From: Maricurvus nonylphenolicus | GTDB lineage: Bacteria > Pseudomonadota > Gammaproteobacteria > Pseudomonadales > Cellvibrionaceae | Assembly (NCBI RefSeq): GCF_042854845.1 | Contig: NZ_AP031498.1 | Coordinates: forward strand, 2,914,001-2,978,000 | Direction of reading: 5' to 3' | DNA: 64,000 nucleotides | Shown here: piece after piece, positions 36,494 to 46,134 of the stretch | Numbering within the stretch: the first letter of the stretch is position 1 | How the letters are laid out: each line of letters begins with the position of its first letter | The notes under the pieces: generated by a model | Seen by the model: only the letters and a program-made list of their open reading frames with translations | Database searches by the model: none | Told to the model about the DNA's origin: nothing | Translations under genes and position numbers: made by a program

Positions 36494-36543
36494 CGACAAA
36501 TAAGGGATTTTCGCGGCATCTTCGCACCTTTTCTGATCATTTA

Positions 36544-36573
36544 TTGACCAAAACCTAGGCTTTCAGCTAGAAT
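36544..36573 (+). promoter_or_regulatory. Sigma-70-type promoter of mltD
   Basis: TTGACC (36544-36549) and TAGAAT (36568-36573) are separated by 18 bases and lie 31 bases before the mltD ATG. Both hexamers are close to consensus, and nothing competes for the role in this short gap. Confidence 0.6.
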
Positions 36574-36603
36574 GCCGCCTTTTATTTAGCGCAACGATTT
36601 ACG

Positions 36604-38268
36604 ATGTTTAGCAAAAAGAATAAAAATTCCATGGGATTACTGAAACAACACGCCCGCCAGTTCAGTCTGATAGTAACTTCAGCACTGTTTATCAGCGGTT
36701 GTAGCCAGCTGCCACATCAGCAAGCCATGCAACAACAAGCTGCTGCTGAAGCCGCCGCCAAGGCCAAAGAAGCGCAAGAGCTCGCAGAAGCAGACGCTAT
36801 CTGCCATACCGATACCGACACGATTAATCAGTTTGCTGTTGCTGATTATGACAATGTGTGGGACCGGATACGCGAAGGCTTTGCCCTGGACCACACCAGC
36901 AATACCCGTATCGACAAGCACCGTAAGTGGTATGCCAGCCACCCGCGCTATATGACCCGCGTCTCCGAACGCGCCAAACGTTATATGCACCATATTGTCG
37001 GTGAGCTCGAAGCACGTGACCTACCGATGGAATTGGCACTGCTTCCTATCGTAGAAAGCGCCTTTGACCCCTTTGCCTATTCCCATGGCCGCGCCTCCGG
37101 CATGTGGCAGTTTATCCCAGGCACTGGCCGCATGTACGGTCTGAAGCAAAACTGGTGGTATGACGGTCGTCGCGATGTCGTCGCATCTACCGATGCCGCC
37201 CTGCGTTACCTGAGCTACTTAAACAAACGCTTTAAAGGCGATTGGATGCATGCTCTGGCGGCCTATAACACCGGTGAAGGCAATGTATCCAAAGCTATAC
37301 GTCGTAATAAACGTGCAGGCAAACCTACTGATTTCTGGTCATTGAAATTGCCCCGTGAGACTCGCGCTTATGTACCGCAGCTGATTGCTCTGGCGCAGCT
37401 GGTAAAGGAGCCTGAGGCCTACAAGTTAACCCTGCCCGTTATCCCTAATGAGCCCTACTTCGCCCAGATTGATATCAAATCCCAAATCGATCTTGCTCAA
37501 GCTGCATCGCTGGCAGATATGGATATCGATGATTTATACCTGCTAAATGCAGGCTTTAACCGCTGGGCTACTGATCCCAAAGGCCCTCATCGCCTGTTAA
37601 TCCCTGTAGACAAAGCCGACGAGTTTGCTGCAAAACTGGCCAGCCTTGGCAAACAGGACCGTGTGGCCTGGGAGCGTTATCGGGTTAAGTCCGGTGATTC
37701 CCTGCTGAAAATCGCCAAGCATTTCAACACCACCGTTGCCAGCTTGAAAGATGCCAACAACCTGCGCAGCAATATGATTCGCCAGAATCAAATGCTGTTA
37801 ATCCCTGTGGCCGCCAAACCCGCCAAACATTACGCCTATAGCGAGCAACAGCGCATAGAGCGCAAGCAAAACTACTCGCGTGGTAAATCCGGCACTGCGA
37901 AAACCACTTACCGTGTTAAGGCTGGCGATAGTTTCTGGAAAATCGCTAAAGCCTACCAGGTTAAGGTCAGTGATCTGGCTCGCTGGAACGGCATGGCACC
38001 AAAAGACCCTTTAAAACAGGGTCAAAAATTGGTGATCTGGGCTAAGAATGATCGCATTAATATGGTACGCAGTAACCATCGCAAAGGTAACCAAGTGATC
38101 CGCAAAGTCGCCTACCAGGTACGCAATGGTGACTCTTTAGCGCGCATCGCCGGCAAGTTTAATTTATCAGTAAATGATATTTTGCGTTGGAACCCGATCA
38201 AGAAAAATAACTATATCCATCCAGGCCAATCGCTGACCCTGTTTGTGGATGTAACAAGAACAAACTAA
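36604..38268 (+). CDS. mltD: Membrane-bound lytic murein transglycosylase D
   Basis: This 554-residue lipoprotein has a lipobox at ISGC (C33). The SLT domain (about residues 130-260) has its catalytic Glu in LLPIVESAFDPFAYS and the GRASGMWQFIPGTG motif. Three LysM repeats follow (about 358-403, 436-480 and 503-548; YRVKSGDSLLKIA, YRVKAGDSFWKIA, YQVRNGDSLARIA) for peptidoglycan binding. It cleaves murein to 1,6-anhydro-muropeptides at the outer membrane. An Ala/Gln-rich stretch follows the lipobox. A clear promoter lies upstream. Confidence 0.95.
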   Translation: MFSKKNKNSMGLLKQHARQFSLIVTSALFISGCSQLPHQQAMQQQAAAEAAAKAKEAQELAEADAICHTDTDTINQFAVADYDNVWDRIREGFALDHTSNTRIDKHRKWYASHPRYMTRVSERAKRYMHHIVGELEARDLPMELALLPIVESAFDPFAYSHGRASGMWQFIPGTGRMYGLKQNWWYDGRRDVVASTDAALRYLSYLNKRFKGDWMHALAAYNTGEGNVSKAIRRNKRAGKPTDFWSLKLPRETRAYVPQLIALAQLVKEPEAYKLTLPVIPNEPYFAQIDIKSQIDLAQAASLADMDIDDLYLLNAGFNRWATDPKGPHRLLIPVDKADEFAAKLASLGKQDRVAWERYRVKSGDSLLKIAKHFNTTVASLKDANNLRSNMIRQNQMLLIPVAAKPAKHYAYSEQQRIERKQNYSRGKSGTAKTTYRVKAGDSFWKIAKAYQVKVSDLARWNGMAPKDPLKQGQKLVIWAKNDRINMVRSNHRKGNQVIRKVAYQVRNGDSLARIAGKFNLSVNDILRWNPIKKNNYIHPGQSLTLFVDVTRTN

Positions 38269-38331
38269 GACACCTGAATATCTTTCGAGAGATTAAGATT
38301 GAACCTAAAGCGTATTTAACTAAATCGTGGC

Positions 38332-38439
38332 GATTGCGACGCCTTATTGCTTTCCTGGACACGCTTTTCGGCATCCATGCCCGCTCTGCGTCGGCGTCCT
38401 GCCTCCGAAGGTCCAGAAAAGCAATAAGGCATCACAATC
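38332..38439 (-). repeat. Long inverted-repeat element A, 29-bp arms
   Basis: Arms at 38332-38360 and 38411-38439 match at 26 of 29 positions around a 50-base loop. All three differences are C/A oppositions on the plus strand but G-U pairs on the minus strand. The transcript of the HDOD gene, which ends at 38478 on the minus strand, would therefore form an unbroken 29-bp stem. The loop is GC-rich with a second short palindrome (GGCATCCATGCC-like). It resembles REP/MITE-type extragenic elements and could also terminate mltD. Confidence 0.75.
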
Positions 38440-38477
38440 TTAAGACCACTTTCAGAGATTCATTCAAAGGTAATTTT

Positions 38478-39905
38478 TTACTTTCTTTTTTCCGCGAGCA
38501 TTTGCAAACTCATTTGCGTCTGCATCACAAAATGTCTAAAGCTCTGGAAGTGCTCTTTCTGTAACACCCCGCCCAACTTCCAGCGATCTGCATAGAAAAG
38601 CGCCACATCTCTGCCACCCAGTCGAATAGGCGCGATAAAAGACTGGTACTTACCCAACACGTGAATTATCTCTGGCGAATAAAGGTGTTTTTGCGCTTTT
38701 TGAAGCTTGCTATCAAACCAGATAGGCTCTGCAACCTTACGCACATAAGTAAAAATGTTGTCCTGATTTTTATCGAGCGGGAAAGCAAAGTTCTTACGCC
38801 AACCCTCAGTGCCCTCCCCCAGCACATACTTGGCAACCGCATGATCATCCTGAATAAAAGCCAACGCTACCCGCTCCAGACCGATACCCCGGTGCATGCC
38901 TTCGAGCACCATTTGGAAAATGGTGTTTACATCAAGGTTCTCTGATAAGGCGTTTGAGAGCTCGCGCAATATATTCAGCTGTAGCTCATGATCGGCCTGC
39001 ATAGGCTCTGGGGCATCTTGCTCACTATCAGGCGCGATAGAGCGGCTACTGGGGATCAGATGGCAAACCCTGGCGGCACCGTAGGTTAGCGCAACAGAAG
39101 CCGCCTCATCGGCATTTTCGACTACCATTTTGCGAGCTTCAGTCAGATCCAGGCCAGTAAACGCCATCACCTTTTTCAAAACCTCACCCACCTCAAGGGA
39201 ATCCCAACCTTTTACAGCAGCACGGCTTAATTCTTCACCAATGCGTACTGCAATGACCTTGGGTGATGGTTTTTGGGGCGGGTAAAGGGCCTGTTCAAGG
39301 GTTTCTCCAAGGTTCCAGTTTTTCGCCAGAGCTCGGGTAATGGCCTTAAAGCTTGTGCCTGTAACCTGCTCCATAGCGTCTTTTTCAGGTAATCTTCCCT
39401 CAGTTAACAACTCATCGAGCTTATCAACCTCTTTGCCGCCACTGGCCCAGAAAGACATTGCACCCAGATGGAAGAGCAGCGCGGCAATAAAGACTTCTTC
39501 CTGTACCTCTTCATTGGTGCGACGTACCAGGTTACGAGCCTGCACAGCGGCATGAAAACCTTGTGCCATCTGCTCTAAAAGACGCTCTCTGGGTTGTTTA
39601 CCCAGTAAAGAGTCAATCATCATCACCGAGATACAGATAGCCCTGACGCCACTAAAGCCAATTAATACAATGGCACGACTGATGGTATTTATAGGATAGC
39701 TCGAAGGGTTGTATTGCACGCTATTGGCAATACGCAGCACCTGTGACGTCAGGTTGGCATCCTTAAGGACGACTTCGGCCAGCTGGTTAACTTCCGCCTC
39801 ATCGCTGCCGGTCAATTCATTTAATTCTTTGACGATGGTCGAGAGTACGGGCATATCCTTTTTACCCAGTTTCTCAACCCACGCTTCCAATCCAGTCAAT
39901 GCCAT
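38478..39905 (-). CDS. HDOD-domain signalling protein with GAF-like C-terminus
   Basis: This 475-residue cytoplasmic protein has an N-terminal HDOD domain (about residues 10-230; VVLKDANLTSQVLRIANSV, then IGFSGVRAICISVMM). A C-terminal GAF-like domain follows (about 310-470; LGEGTEGWRKNFAFPLDKNQ, ADRWKLGG). HDOD proteins are HD-fold relatives without the full catalytic set and act in regulation of motility, chemotaxis and stress. It lies alone between mltD and the ABC transporter, converging on mltD, with the inverted-repeat element after its stop. No partner gene is adjacent. Confidence 0.87.
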   Translation of the reverse strand: MALTGLEAWVEKLGKKDMPVLSTIVKELNELTGSDEAEVNQLAEVVLKDANLTSQVLRIANSVQYNPSSYPINTISRAIVLIGFSGVRAICISVMMIDSLLGKQPRERLLEQMAQGFHAAVQARNLVRRTNEEVQEEVFIAALLFHLGAMSFWASGGKEVDKLDELLTEGRLPEKDAMEQVTGTSFKAITRALAKNWNLGETLEQALYPPQKPSPKVIAVRIGEELSRAAVKGWDSLEVGEVLKKVMAFTGLDLTEARKMVVENADEAASVALTYGAARVCHLIPSSRSIAPDSEQDAPEPMQADHELQLNILRELSNALSENLDVNTIFQMVLEGMHRGIGLERVALAFIQDDHAVAKYVLGEGTEGWRKNFAFPLDKNQDNIFTYVRKVAEPIWFDSKLQKAQKHLYSPEIIHVLGKYQSFIAPIRLGGRDVALFYADRWKLGGVLQKEHFQSFRHFVMQTQMSLQMLAEKRK

Positions 39906-40131
39906 ACTTTCTATGCCGAACTCATTCGCTAAGTGTTTGTTTTTCTTTATTTTAGACTACTCTCAATAAGTAGCTCAGGCAATCCGCAGATACCTGACAC
40001 AAGGCTAAAAAATAGGTACTCTTAGCCTGACCGATGAGCCAACTAATTGCTCATCCTGTTGTCAAAATCCTCGAAGAAATATCCAGTAGACAACATAACC
40101 AACAATAACGATAAGGTTTCCAGGAAGGTTC

Positions 40132-42105
40132 ATGCGAGTAGCATTTAACAGATTCAGGCTAGCAGGCCACCCTCTTTGTTCATTTTGTGACCAGCAAGCA
40201 CAATTTCTGCATCTTCTCCTTATCGGCTTAAGCGCTTTTATCACTATTGCGTTCTGCTCACTTTCAATGGCCAGTGAGATTTCAGATGGTAATCCAGTCA
40301 CCATAAGCCACGCTATGGCCATGCACGGTGACCCCAAGTATCCGGCAGATTTTAAGCGTTTTGAATACACATCCTCCAGAGCACTTAAAGGCGGAGAATT
40401 AAAGCTGCACAGCCTCGGCACATTTGACAGTTTCAATGGCTTTATCCCAAAGGGTAACTCGGCAGACCACCTGGGACTTATTTACGATACCTTGATGACC
40501 GGCTCCGCTGATGAGGCCTTTAGCATCTACGGCCTGGTAGCCAACAAAATTGAATACCCTGAAGATCGCAGTTGGGTCATTTTTCATATTAACCCTGCTG
40601 CTAGCTTTCATGATGGTCACAGCATTGACGCTAACGATGTCGTTTTTACCTTCAATACCTTGATGGAAAAAGGCAGCCCACAATACCGTTTTTACTACCA
40701 GGATGTTGAAGATGTTGTGGCTTTGGATACATTACGCGTGAAATTCTCATTCAAGCCTGGAGCCAGTAAAGAGATGCCGCTGACGGTAAGTCAGCTTCCG
40801 GTATTACCGCAACATTATTGGCAGGATAAGGATTTCTCTTCCGCCAATTTACAAAAGCCCCTGGGTAGTGGCCCTTATAAAATAGGCAAGTTTGAAGCCG
40901 GGCGCACAATCACCTACGACAGAGTTAAAAATTATTGGGGCGCCAAGCTCCCTACTCGTCGAGGTCTCTACAATTACGATAAGATCAGCCACGACTATTT
41001 TCGAGATTTCACCATCGCGATGGAAGCCCTGAAGGCCGGAGTCGTCGATATTCGTGTTGAGCGTGTCTCTAAACTTTGGGCCACAGGCTATACCGGCCGC
41101 GCAATTGAAGAAGGTCGATTGATAACAGAAGAAATCGATCACGAGAACCCTACAGGCATGCAGGCGTTCTTATTCAACCTGCGAAAGTCATTGTTTGAAG
41201 ATCGCACACTTCGTCAAGCGATAGGCCTTGCCTTTGATTTTGAGTGGACAAACGACAACCTCTTTTACGGGGCCTACAAACGCACTCAGAGCTTCTATTC
41301 AAACTCAGAGCTTGCCTCTTCAGGCTTACCCACTGAAGCAGAACTTGCCCTGTTGAACCCATTTAAAGATCAACTGCCTAAAGAAGTCTTCGAGCAGGTA
41401 TATCGTGCCCCAGTCTCTGGCGAACTCCCCAACAACCGAATCAATCTACGTAAAGCCAAAAAGCTCCTTGATAATGCCGGTTATCGAGTCGAAGACAACC
41501 AACTACTCACACCAGAAAACAAGCCCGTTAATTTTGAAGTGTTAATGTATGACCCGGGTTTTAAACGCGTGGTCAACCCGTTTATTCGCGGCCTGAAAAA
41601 GCTTGGTATCAACGCCAAGATTCGCATGGTGGACACCTCTCAATACATCAATCGTATACGAGAATTCAAATTCGATATGATTGTGTACTCCATCGGGCAA
41701 TCTCTCAGCCCTGGTACTGAACAGGTCAGTTTCTGGCATTCGAGTAGCGCCAACGCGCCAGGCAGTCGTAACCTAATGGGAATCAACAACCCGGTTATCG
41801 ACAGCCTGGTTGAGCAACTGATAAAAGCAGAGACTCGTGAAAGTTTAATCACCCATACTCACGCTCTTGATCGCGTACTACTGCAAAACCATTACGTCAT
41901 CCCGCACTGGCATATTAATCACCACCGCCTGGCTTACTGGGATAAATTTGATCGTCCCAGCATAACCCCTCGCTACGACATTGGCTTTGAAACCGGCCTA
42001 ATGAGCTGGTGGATCAATCCGCGTAAGGTCAAGGGTATCAACCGCAGTCAGGCCCAAGCAGAAGCCGAAAGTAATGAGATGGCCACGGAGGCAGTAGAAC
42101 AGTAA
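40132..42105 (+). CDS. yejA: ABC transporter periplasmic peptide-binding protein (YejA type)
   Basis: This 657-residue family-5 solute-binding protein has an extended N-terminus with one hydrophobic segment (about 27-45) and signal cleavage near SMA-SE. SBP_bac_5 blocks include HGDPKYPADFKRFEY, LGLIYDTLMTGSADE, SWVIFHINPAASFHDG and MIVYSIGQSLSPGTEQ. It is typical of microcin-C/YejA-like oligopeptide binders. An AGGAAGG RBS precedes the ATG. The permease gene overlaps it by one base (TAATG), so the four genes form one operon. Confidence 0.92.
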   Translation: MRVAFNRFRLAGHPLCSFCDQQAQFLHLLLIGLSAFITIAFCSLSMASEISDGNPVTISHAMAMHGDPKYPADFKRFEYTSSRALKGGELKLHSLGTFDSFNGFIPKGNSADHLGLIYDTLMTGSADEAFSIYGLVANKIEYPEDRSWVIFHINPAASFHDGHSIDANDVVFTFNTLMEKGSPQYRFYYQDVEDVVALDTLRVKFSFKPGASKEMPLTVSQLPVLPQHYWQDKDFSSANLQKPLGSGPYKIGKFEAGRTITYDRVKNYWGAKLPTRRGLYNYDKISHDYFRDFTIAMEALKAGVVDIRVERVSKLWATGYTGRAIEEGRLITEEIDHENPTGMQAFLFNLRKSLFEDRTLRQAIGLAFDFEWTNDNLFYGAYKRTQSFYSNSELASSGLPTEAELALLNPFKDQLPKEVFEQVYRAPVSGELPNNRINLRKAKKLLDNAGYRVEDNQLLTPENKPVNFEVLMYDPGFKRVVNPFIRGLKKLGINAKIRMVDTSQYINRIREFKFDMIVYSIGQSLSPGTEQVSFWHSSSANAPGSRNLMGINNPVIDSLVEQLIKAETRESLITHTHALDRVLLQNHYVIPHWHINHHRLAYWDKFDRPSITPRYDIGFETGLMSWWINPRKVKGINRSQAQAEAESNEMATEAVEQ

Positions 42106-43199
42106 TGGGAACTTATATTTTACGCCGCCTGTTGTTGATGATCCCTACCCTGTTGGGAATTTTGATCGTCAACTTTCTGATAGTTCAAGCGGCCCCTGGC
42201 GGCCCTGTTGAGCAAATGATCTTCCAGCTCGAAGGCCATGAGGGTGGCGGCGCAACGGCGCGCTTTACCGGAGGCGGAACCGACGTTAAAGCCGCAGCAG
42301 TGGGTAATGGGGATAGCGCCTACCGCGGCAGCGTTGGCCTGGATCCCAATGTCATTGCTGAAATTGAAAAAATGTATGGCTTTGACAAACCTCCCCATGA
42401 ACGTTTTTTCAAAATGCTGACCGATTATATGCAATTCGATTTCGGCGATAGCTTTTTTCGGGATGCCAGCGTTATTGAGCTCATCAAGGAAAAGATGCCC
42501 GTATCCATCTCACTGGGTTTATGGAGTACGCTGCTGGTTTATATGATATCCATACCACTGGGTATCAAAAAAGCGGTACATCACGGCGACGCCTTTGATA
42601 TTTGGAGCAGCGCGGCCATTATTATTGGCTATGCGATTCCTGGCTTCTTGTTTGCAATTTTATTGATCGTCGTCTTTGCCGGCGGTAGCTACCTCGAATG
42701 GTTCCCGCTTCGAGGGTTAACCTCGCCAAATTTTGATGAACTCAGCTTAGTCGGCAAGATTAAGGATTACTTCTGGCACCTTGCCCTGCCATTACTGGCT
42801 TACACTATTGGTGGCTTTGCTACCTTAACTATGCTGACCAAAAACTCATTTCTCGATGAGATCAACAAGCAGTATGTACAAACTGCTCGCGCCAAGGGAC
42901 TTGATGAGCAAAAAGTGCTCTATGGGCATGTATTCCGTAACGCCATGCTGATCATTATCTCTGGCTTCCCTGCTGCCTTTATCAGTATTTTCTTTACTGG
43001 TTCCATGCTGATCGAAGTAATTTTCTCTCTCGATGGTATTGGCCTGCTAGGCTTTGAATCCGTAATGAACCGTGATTACCCCGTTATCTTCGGCACGCTG
43101 TTTATCTTTACCCTGATCGGTCTGTTTGTGAAATTATTATCTGACCTTGTTTATGTCTGGGTTGATCCACGCATCCACTTTGAAAGTCAGGAGGCTTAG
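42105..43199 (+). CDS. yejB: ABC transporter permease (YejB type)
   Basis: This 364-residue inner-membrane permease opens with YILRRLLLMIPTLLGILIVN, typical of DppB/YejB. It has a long extracytoplasmic insertion (about residues 40-120, Gly/Thr-rich) that marks the YejB subgroup. The EAA loop is seen as YVQTARAKGLDEQKVLYGHVF. It pairs with the next gene to form the peptide channel. Start and stop overlap or nearly touch the neighbouring genes. Confidence 0.93.
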   Translation: MGTYILRRLLLMIPTLLGILIVNFLIVQAAPGGPVEQMIFQLEGHEGGGATARFTGGGTDVKAAAVGNGDSAYRGSVGLDPNVIAEIEKMYGFDKPPHERFFKMLTDYMQFDFGDSFFRDASVIELIKEKMPVSISLGLWSTLLVYMISIPLGIKKAVHHGDAFDIWSSAAIIIGYAIPGFLFAILLIVVFAGGSYLEWFPLRGLTSPNFDELSLVGKIKDYFWHLALPLLAYTIGGFATLTMLTKNSFLDEINKQYVQTARAKGLDEQKVLYGHVFRNAMLIIISGFPAAFISIFFTGSMLIEVIFSLDGIGLLGFESVMNRDYPVIFGTLFIFTLIGLFVKLLSDLVYVWVDPRIHFESQEA

Positions 43200-43201
43200 A
43201 G

Positions 43202-44242
43202 ATGTTTAATGTGAGCAAGCTAAGCCCCATCAATCAGCGCCGCTATCACACGTTTTTTGCCAACAAACGTGCAAAATACAGCCTGATTATTTTCTCTGCC
43301 CTGTTTTTAATAACCCTGTTTGCCGAGCTGATCGCCAATGATAAGCCTTTGCTGGTAAATTATGATGGCGGCCTCTACAGCCCAGCCCTGATCAGCTATC
43401 CAGAGACAACCTTTGGCGGTGATTTTGATACCGAAGCCGATTATCGCGACCCCTATGTCGTCGACCTAATTGAAGGCAACGGCTGGATGATTTGGCCACT
43501 GATTCCCTACAGCTATTACACCCATATCGGCAACCTACCACAGCCTGCGCCCTCGCCACCCACAGCACAAAACTGGCTCGGCACTGACGACCAGGCTCGG
43601 GATGTAGTCGCACGAGTGATTTACGGCTTCCGCATTTCGATTCTGTTTGCCCTGGTACTGACACTAGGCAGCAGTATCGTTGGTGTACTGGTCGGCGCGC
43701 TGCAGGGTTACTACGGCGGCAAAGTCGATTTGATTGGACAGCGCTTTTTAGAGATTTGGGGCGGCCTGCCAGTGCTCTTCCTGCTGATCATTATGTCCAG
43801 CATTGTTGACCCTAACTTCTGGTGGCTATTAGGTATTATGCTGCTGTTTAGCTGGACCGCCCTGGTCGATGTGGTACGCGCTGAATTCCTGCGTGGCCGC
43901 AACCTCGATTATGTGCGAGCGGCTAAAGCCCTTGGGGTCAATAACCCCACGATTATGCAGCGCCATATTTTACCTAACGCCATGGTCGCCACTGTTACCC
44001 TGATGCCGTTTATTTTGACCGGAGCGGTAACCACACTCACCTCATTGGACTTTTTAGGCTTCGGTCTACCTCCAGGCTCCGCCTCGCTAGGTGAGCTGGT
44101 GCATCAAGGCAAAACCAATCTCCACGCTCCGTGGCTGGCGATGACCGCGTTTGTGGTGCTGTCTTTTATGCTGACACTGCTGGTGTTTATTGGCGAAGGG
44201 GTGCGTGATGCCCTCGACCCTCGACTTGTGACGCAAGGATAA
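43202..44242 (+). CDS. yejE: ABC transporter permease (YejE type)
   Basis: This 346-residue second permease subunit starts LSPINQRRYHTFFANKRAKY, typical of YejE, with a first helix at about residues 26-44. The large periplasmic segment that follows includes NWLGTDDQARDVVARVIYGF. The EAA loop is LDYVRAAKALGVNNPTIMQRH. It starts two bases after yejB ends. Confidence 0.93.
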   Translation: MFNVSKLSPINQRRYHTFFANKRAKYSLIIFSALFLITLFAELIANDKPLLVNYDGGLYSPALISYPETTFGGDFDTEADYRDPYVVDLIEGNGWMIWPLIPYSYYTHIGNLPQPAPSPPTAQNWLGTDDQARDVVARVIYGFRISILFALVLTLGSSIVGVLVGALQGYYGGKVDLIGQRFLEIWGGLPVLFLLIIMSSIVDPNFWWLLGIMLLFSWTALVDVVRAEFLRGRNLDYVRAAKALGVNNPTIMQRHILPNAMVATVTLMPFILTGAVTTLTSLDFLGFGLPPGSASLGELVHQGKTNLHAPWLAMTAFVVLSFMLTLLVFIGEGVRDALDPRLVTQG

Positions 44243-44248
44243 GGATTG

Positions 44249-45859
44249 ATGACAAATAACGCACCACAAGCAACTCCCCTATTGCGCGTCGAAAACCTAC
44301 AAGTGGCCTTTCATCAAGGCCAGACTAGCGTAACACCAGTCAGCGATGTATCACTGGAGATCCATAGCGGTGAAACTCTGGCCTTAGTTGGTGAATCCGG
44401 CTCCGGGAAATCACTAACAGCGCACGCCATTATGCGCCTTCTTCCCTACCCTGCCGCTCATCACCCGAGTGGATCTATCAAACTCGACGAGCAGGAGCTT
44501 ATCGATCTACCGCTCAATAAGATGCGGTCGATTCGCGGACGTCGTATCGGCATGATTTTTCAGGAACCCATGACGGCGCTCAACCCACTGCATAACGTTG
44601 AAAAACAGATCAGTGAAGTCATTAAACTGCATCAAAACAATTCCCGTAATGGCCTTAGGGAAAAGGTTTTAGCGCTGCTAGAAAAAGTTAAAATCCCCAA
44701 CGCAGAAGATAAGCTCAAAGCCTATCCCCATGAGCTATCTGGAGGTCAACGCCAACGGGTAATGATTGCCATGGCGCTGGCCAACAATCCAGAGCTTTTA
44801 ATTGCCGACGAACCGACAACCGCACTGGATGTTACTGTACAGCGGGAAATTCTCGACCTGCTGCAGGAACTACAGGCCACAGACAATATGGCGATGCTGT
44901 TGATTACCCATGATTTGGGCGTTGTTCGCCATGTCGCCCACCGAGTTGCCGTAATGCACCAAGGTAAATTGGTAGAAACGGCGGAAACCGCAACACTCTT
45001 TAGCCAACCGCAGCACCCATACACACAGGAACTGTTAAACAGTGATCCAACAGGAACCCCTGTAACACTTCCTGAGGAGCCTGAAAGGCTACTGCACACA
45101 AAAGACCTTTGCGTTTCATTCCCACTACATAAACCACTATTTAAAAAACCAAGTCGTTTTTTACATGCGGTAAAGCAGGCTAATATCCACCTGGATAAAG
45201 GCAGCACACTTGGCATTGTTGGCGAAAGTGGCTCAGGTAAATCAACCCTGGCCATGGCCATCCTGCGGCTGCTGGAATCCAGCGGCGATATTCACTACCG
45301 GGAATACACACTGAACGCGCTAACAGAGAAACAATTACGTCCATTGCGCAGCAAAATTCAGGTCGTATTTCAGGATCCCTTTGCCAGCCTAAGCCCGCGT
45401 ATGACGGTAAGCGAGATTGTCGCTGAAGGATTAGTCGTACACAGCCAGGATAGCAAGGAAGAGATCGATCGTAAGGTCGTTGAGGTACTGGCGGAAGTGG
45501 GTATTTCTGCCGATATGCGCCACCGCTACCCCCATGAATTCTCCGGCGGCCAGCGCCAACGCATCGCCATTGCCCGCGCACTTATTCTTAATCCGGAAAT
45601 TATCATTCTCGATGAACCTACATCGGCACTTGACCGAGCAGTTCAAGTGCAAGTAGTCGACTTACTGCGCTCGTTACAAGAAAAGCATCAGTTAAGTTAT
45701 ATCTTTATCAGTCACGACTTAAAAGTGGTTAAAGCCCTGAGTCATCAGGTGATAGTGATGCGTAATGGGGAGATTGTAGAAACAGGTAATGCCAGCAAGG
45801 TCCTGGTTGAACCGGAACAGGAATATACCCAAGTACTGCTAGAAGCCAGCTTTGCGTAA
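44249..45859 (+). CDS. yejF: ABC transporter ATP-binding protein, fused dimer (YejF type)
   Basis: This protein of about 536 residues contains two ATPase halves. Each has a Walker A (GESGSGKSLTAHAIM; GESGSGKSTLAMAIL), a signature (ELSGGQRQRVMIA; EFSGGQRQRIAIA), a Walker B (LLIADEPTTALD; IILDEPTSALD) and the oligopeptide-transporter C-terminal extensions. It powers peptide import with YejB and YejE. I choose ATG at 44249, with AAGGA upstream, over the TTG one codon earlier. Confidence 0.94.
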   Translation: MTNNAPQATPLLRVENLQVAFHQGQTSVTPVSDVSLEIHSGETLALVGESGSGKSLTAHAIMRLLPYPAAHHPSGSIKLDEQELIDLPLNKMRSIRGRRIGMIFQEPMTALNPLHNVEKQISEVIKLHQNNSRNGLREKVLALLEKVKIPNAEDKLKAYPHELSGGQRQRVMIAMALANNPELLIADEPTTALDVTVQREILDLLQELQATDNMAMLLITHDLGVVRHVAHRVAVMHQGKLVETAETATLFSQPQHPYTQELLNSDPTGTPVTLPEEPERLLHTKDLCVSFPLHKPLFKKPSRFLHAVKQANIHLDKGSTLGIVGESGSGKSTLAMAILRLLESSGDIHYREYTLNALTEKQLRPLRSKIQVVFQDPFASLSPRMTVSEIVAEGLVVHSQDSKEEIDRKVVEVLAEVGISADMRHRYPHEFSGGQRQRIAIARALILNPEIIILDEPTSALDRAVQVQVVDLLRSLQEKHQLSYIFISHDLKVVKALSHQVIVMRNGEIVETGNASKVLVEPEQEYTQVLLEASFA

Positions 45860-45881
45860 TATCGAGGCTAGCACTTAGGAA

Positions 45882-46046
45882 GGAGACGGTCGGGGAAGCT
45901 TCTCGTAGCAATCAGCCCATTGCTTAAGCGGCAGGAAAAAGTCAGAGTAGTCGCGGAGGTTGTCTGAGCGCTTTTAGCGAGTTTACGTAGCGCTGACTTT
46001 TTCCGGCCGCTTATGGGCGCGAAGAGAAGTTTCCCCGGCCGTCTCC
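45882..46046 (+). repeat. Long inverted-repeat element B, branched hairpin of about 165 bases
   Basis: The outer arms (left from 45882, right ending 46046) pair over 23 bp with two variable positions, both G-U on the plus strand but A-C on the minus strand. After an internal loop, the inner arms pair again: GCCCAT, then AAGCGGC, then GGAAAAAGTCAG ending at 45945, against CTGACTTTTTCC starting at 45993. They are broken by a 5-base bulge and one mismatch. The loop of about 47 bases is GC-rich. It lies just after yejF, so the plus-strand transcript would fold best. It looks like a repeated extragenic element. Confidence 0.75.
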
Positions 46047-46080
46047 GGATTTATATAACCTATCTATAGGCCTCAAACAC

Positions 46081-46116
46081 AAAAAAGCCGAGACAGTTAC
46101 CTGACTCGGCTTTTTT
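46081..46116. terminator. Bidirectional terminator between yejF and ppiD
   Basis: AAAAAAGCCGAG (46081-46092) and CTCGGCTTTTTT (46105-46116) form a perfect 12-bp stem with A and T runs on both sides, between two converging genes. Confidence 0.9.
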
Positions 46117-46134
46117 ACAGCTTTCAATCAATGA

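Noticed and set aside
38334..38564. 76-codon frame across inverted-repeat element A
   Set aside because: It is formed by the palindrome itself and runs into the antisense of the HDOD gene.
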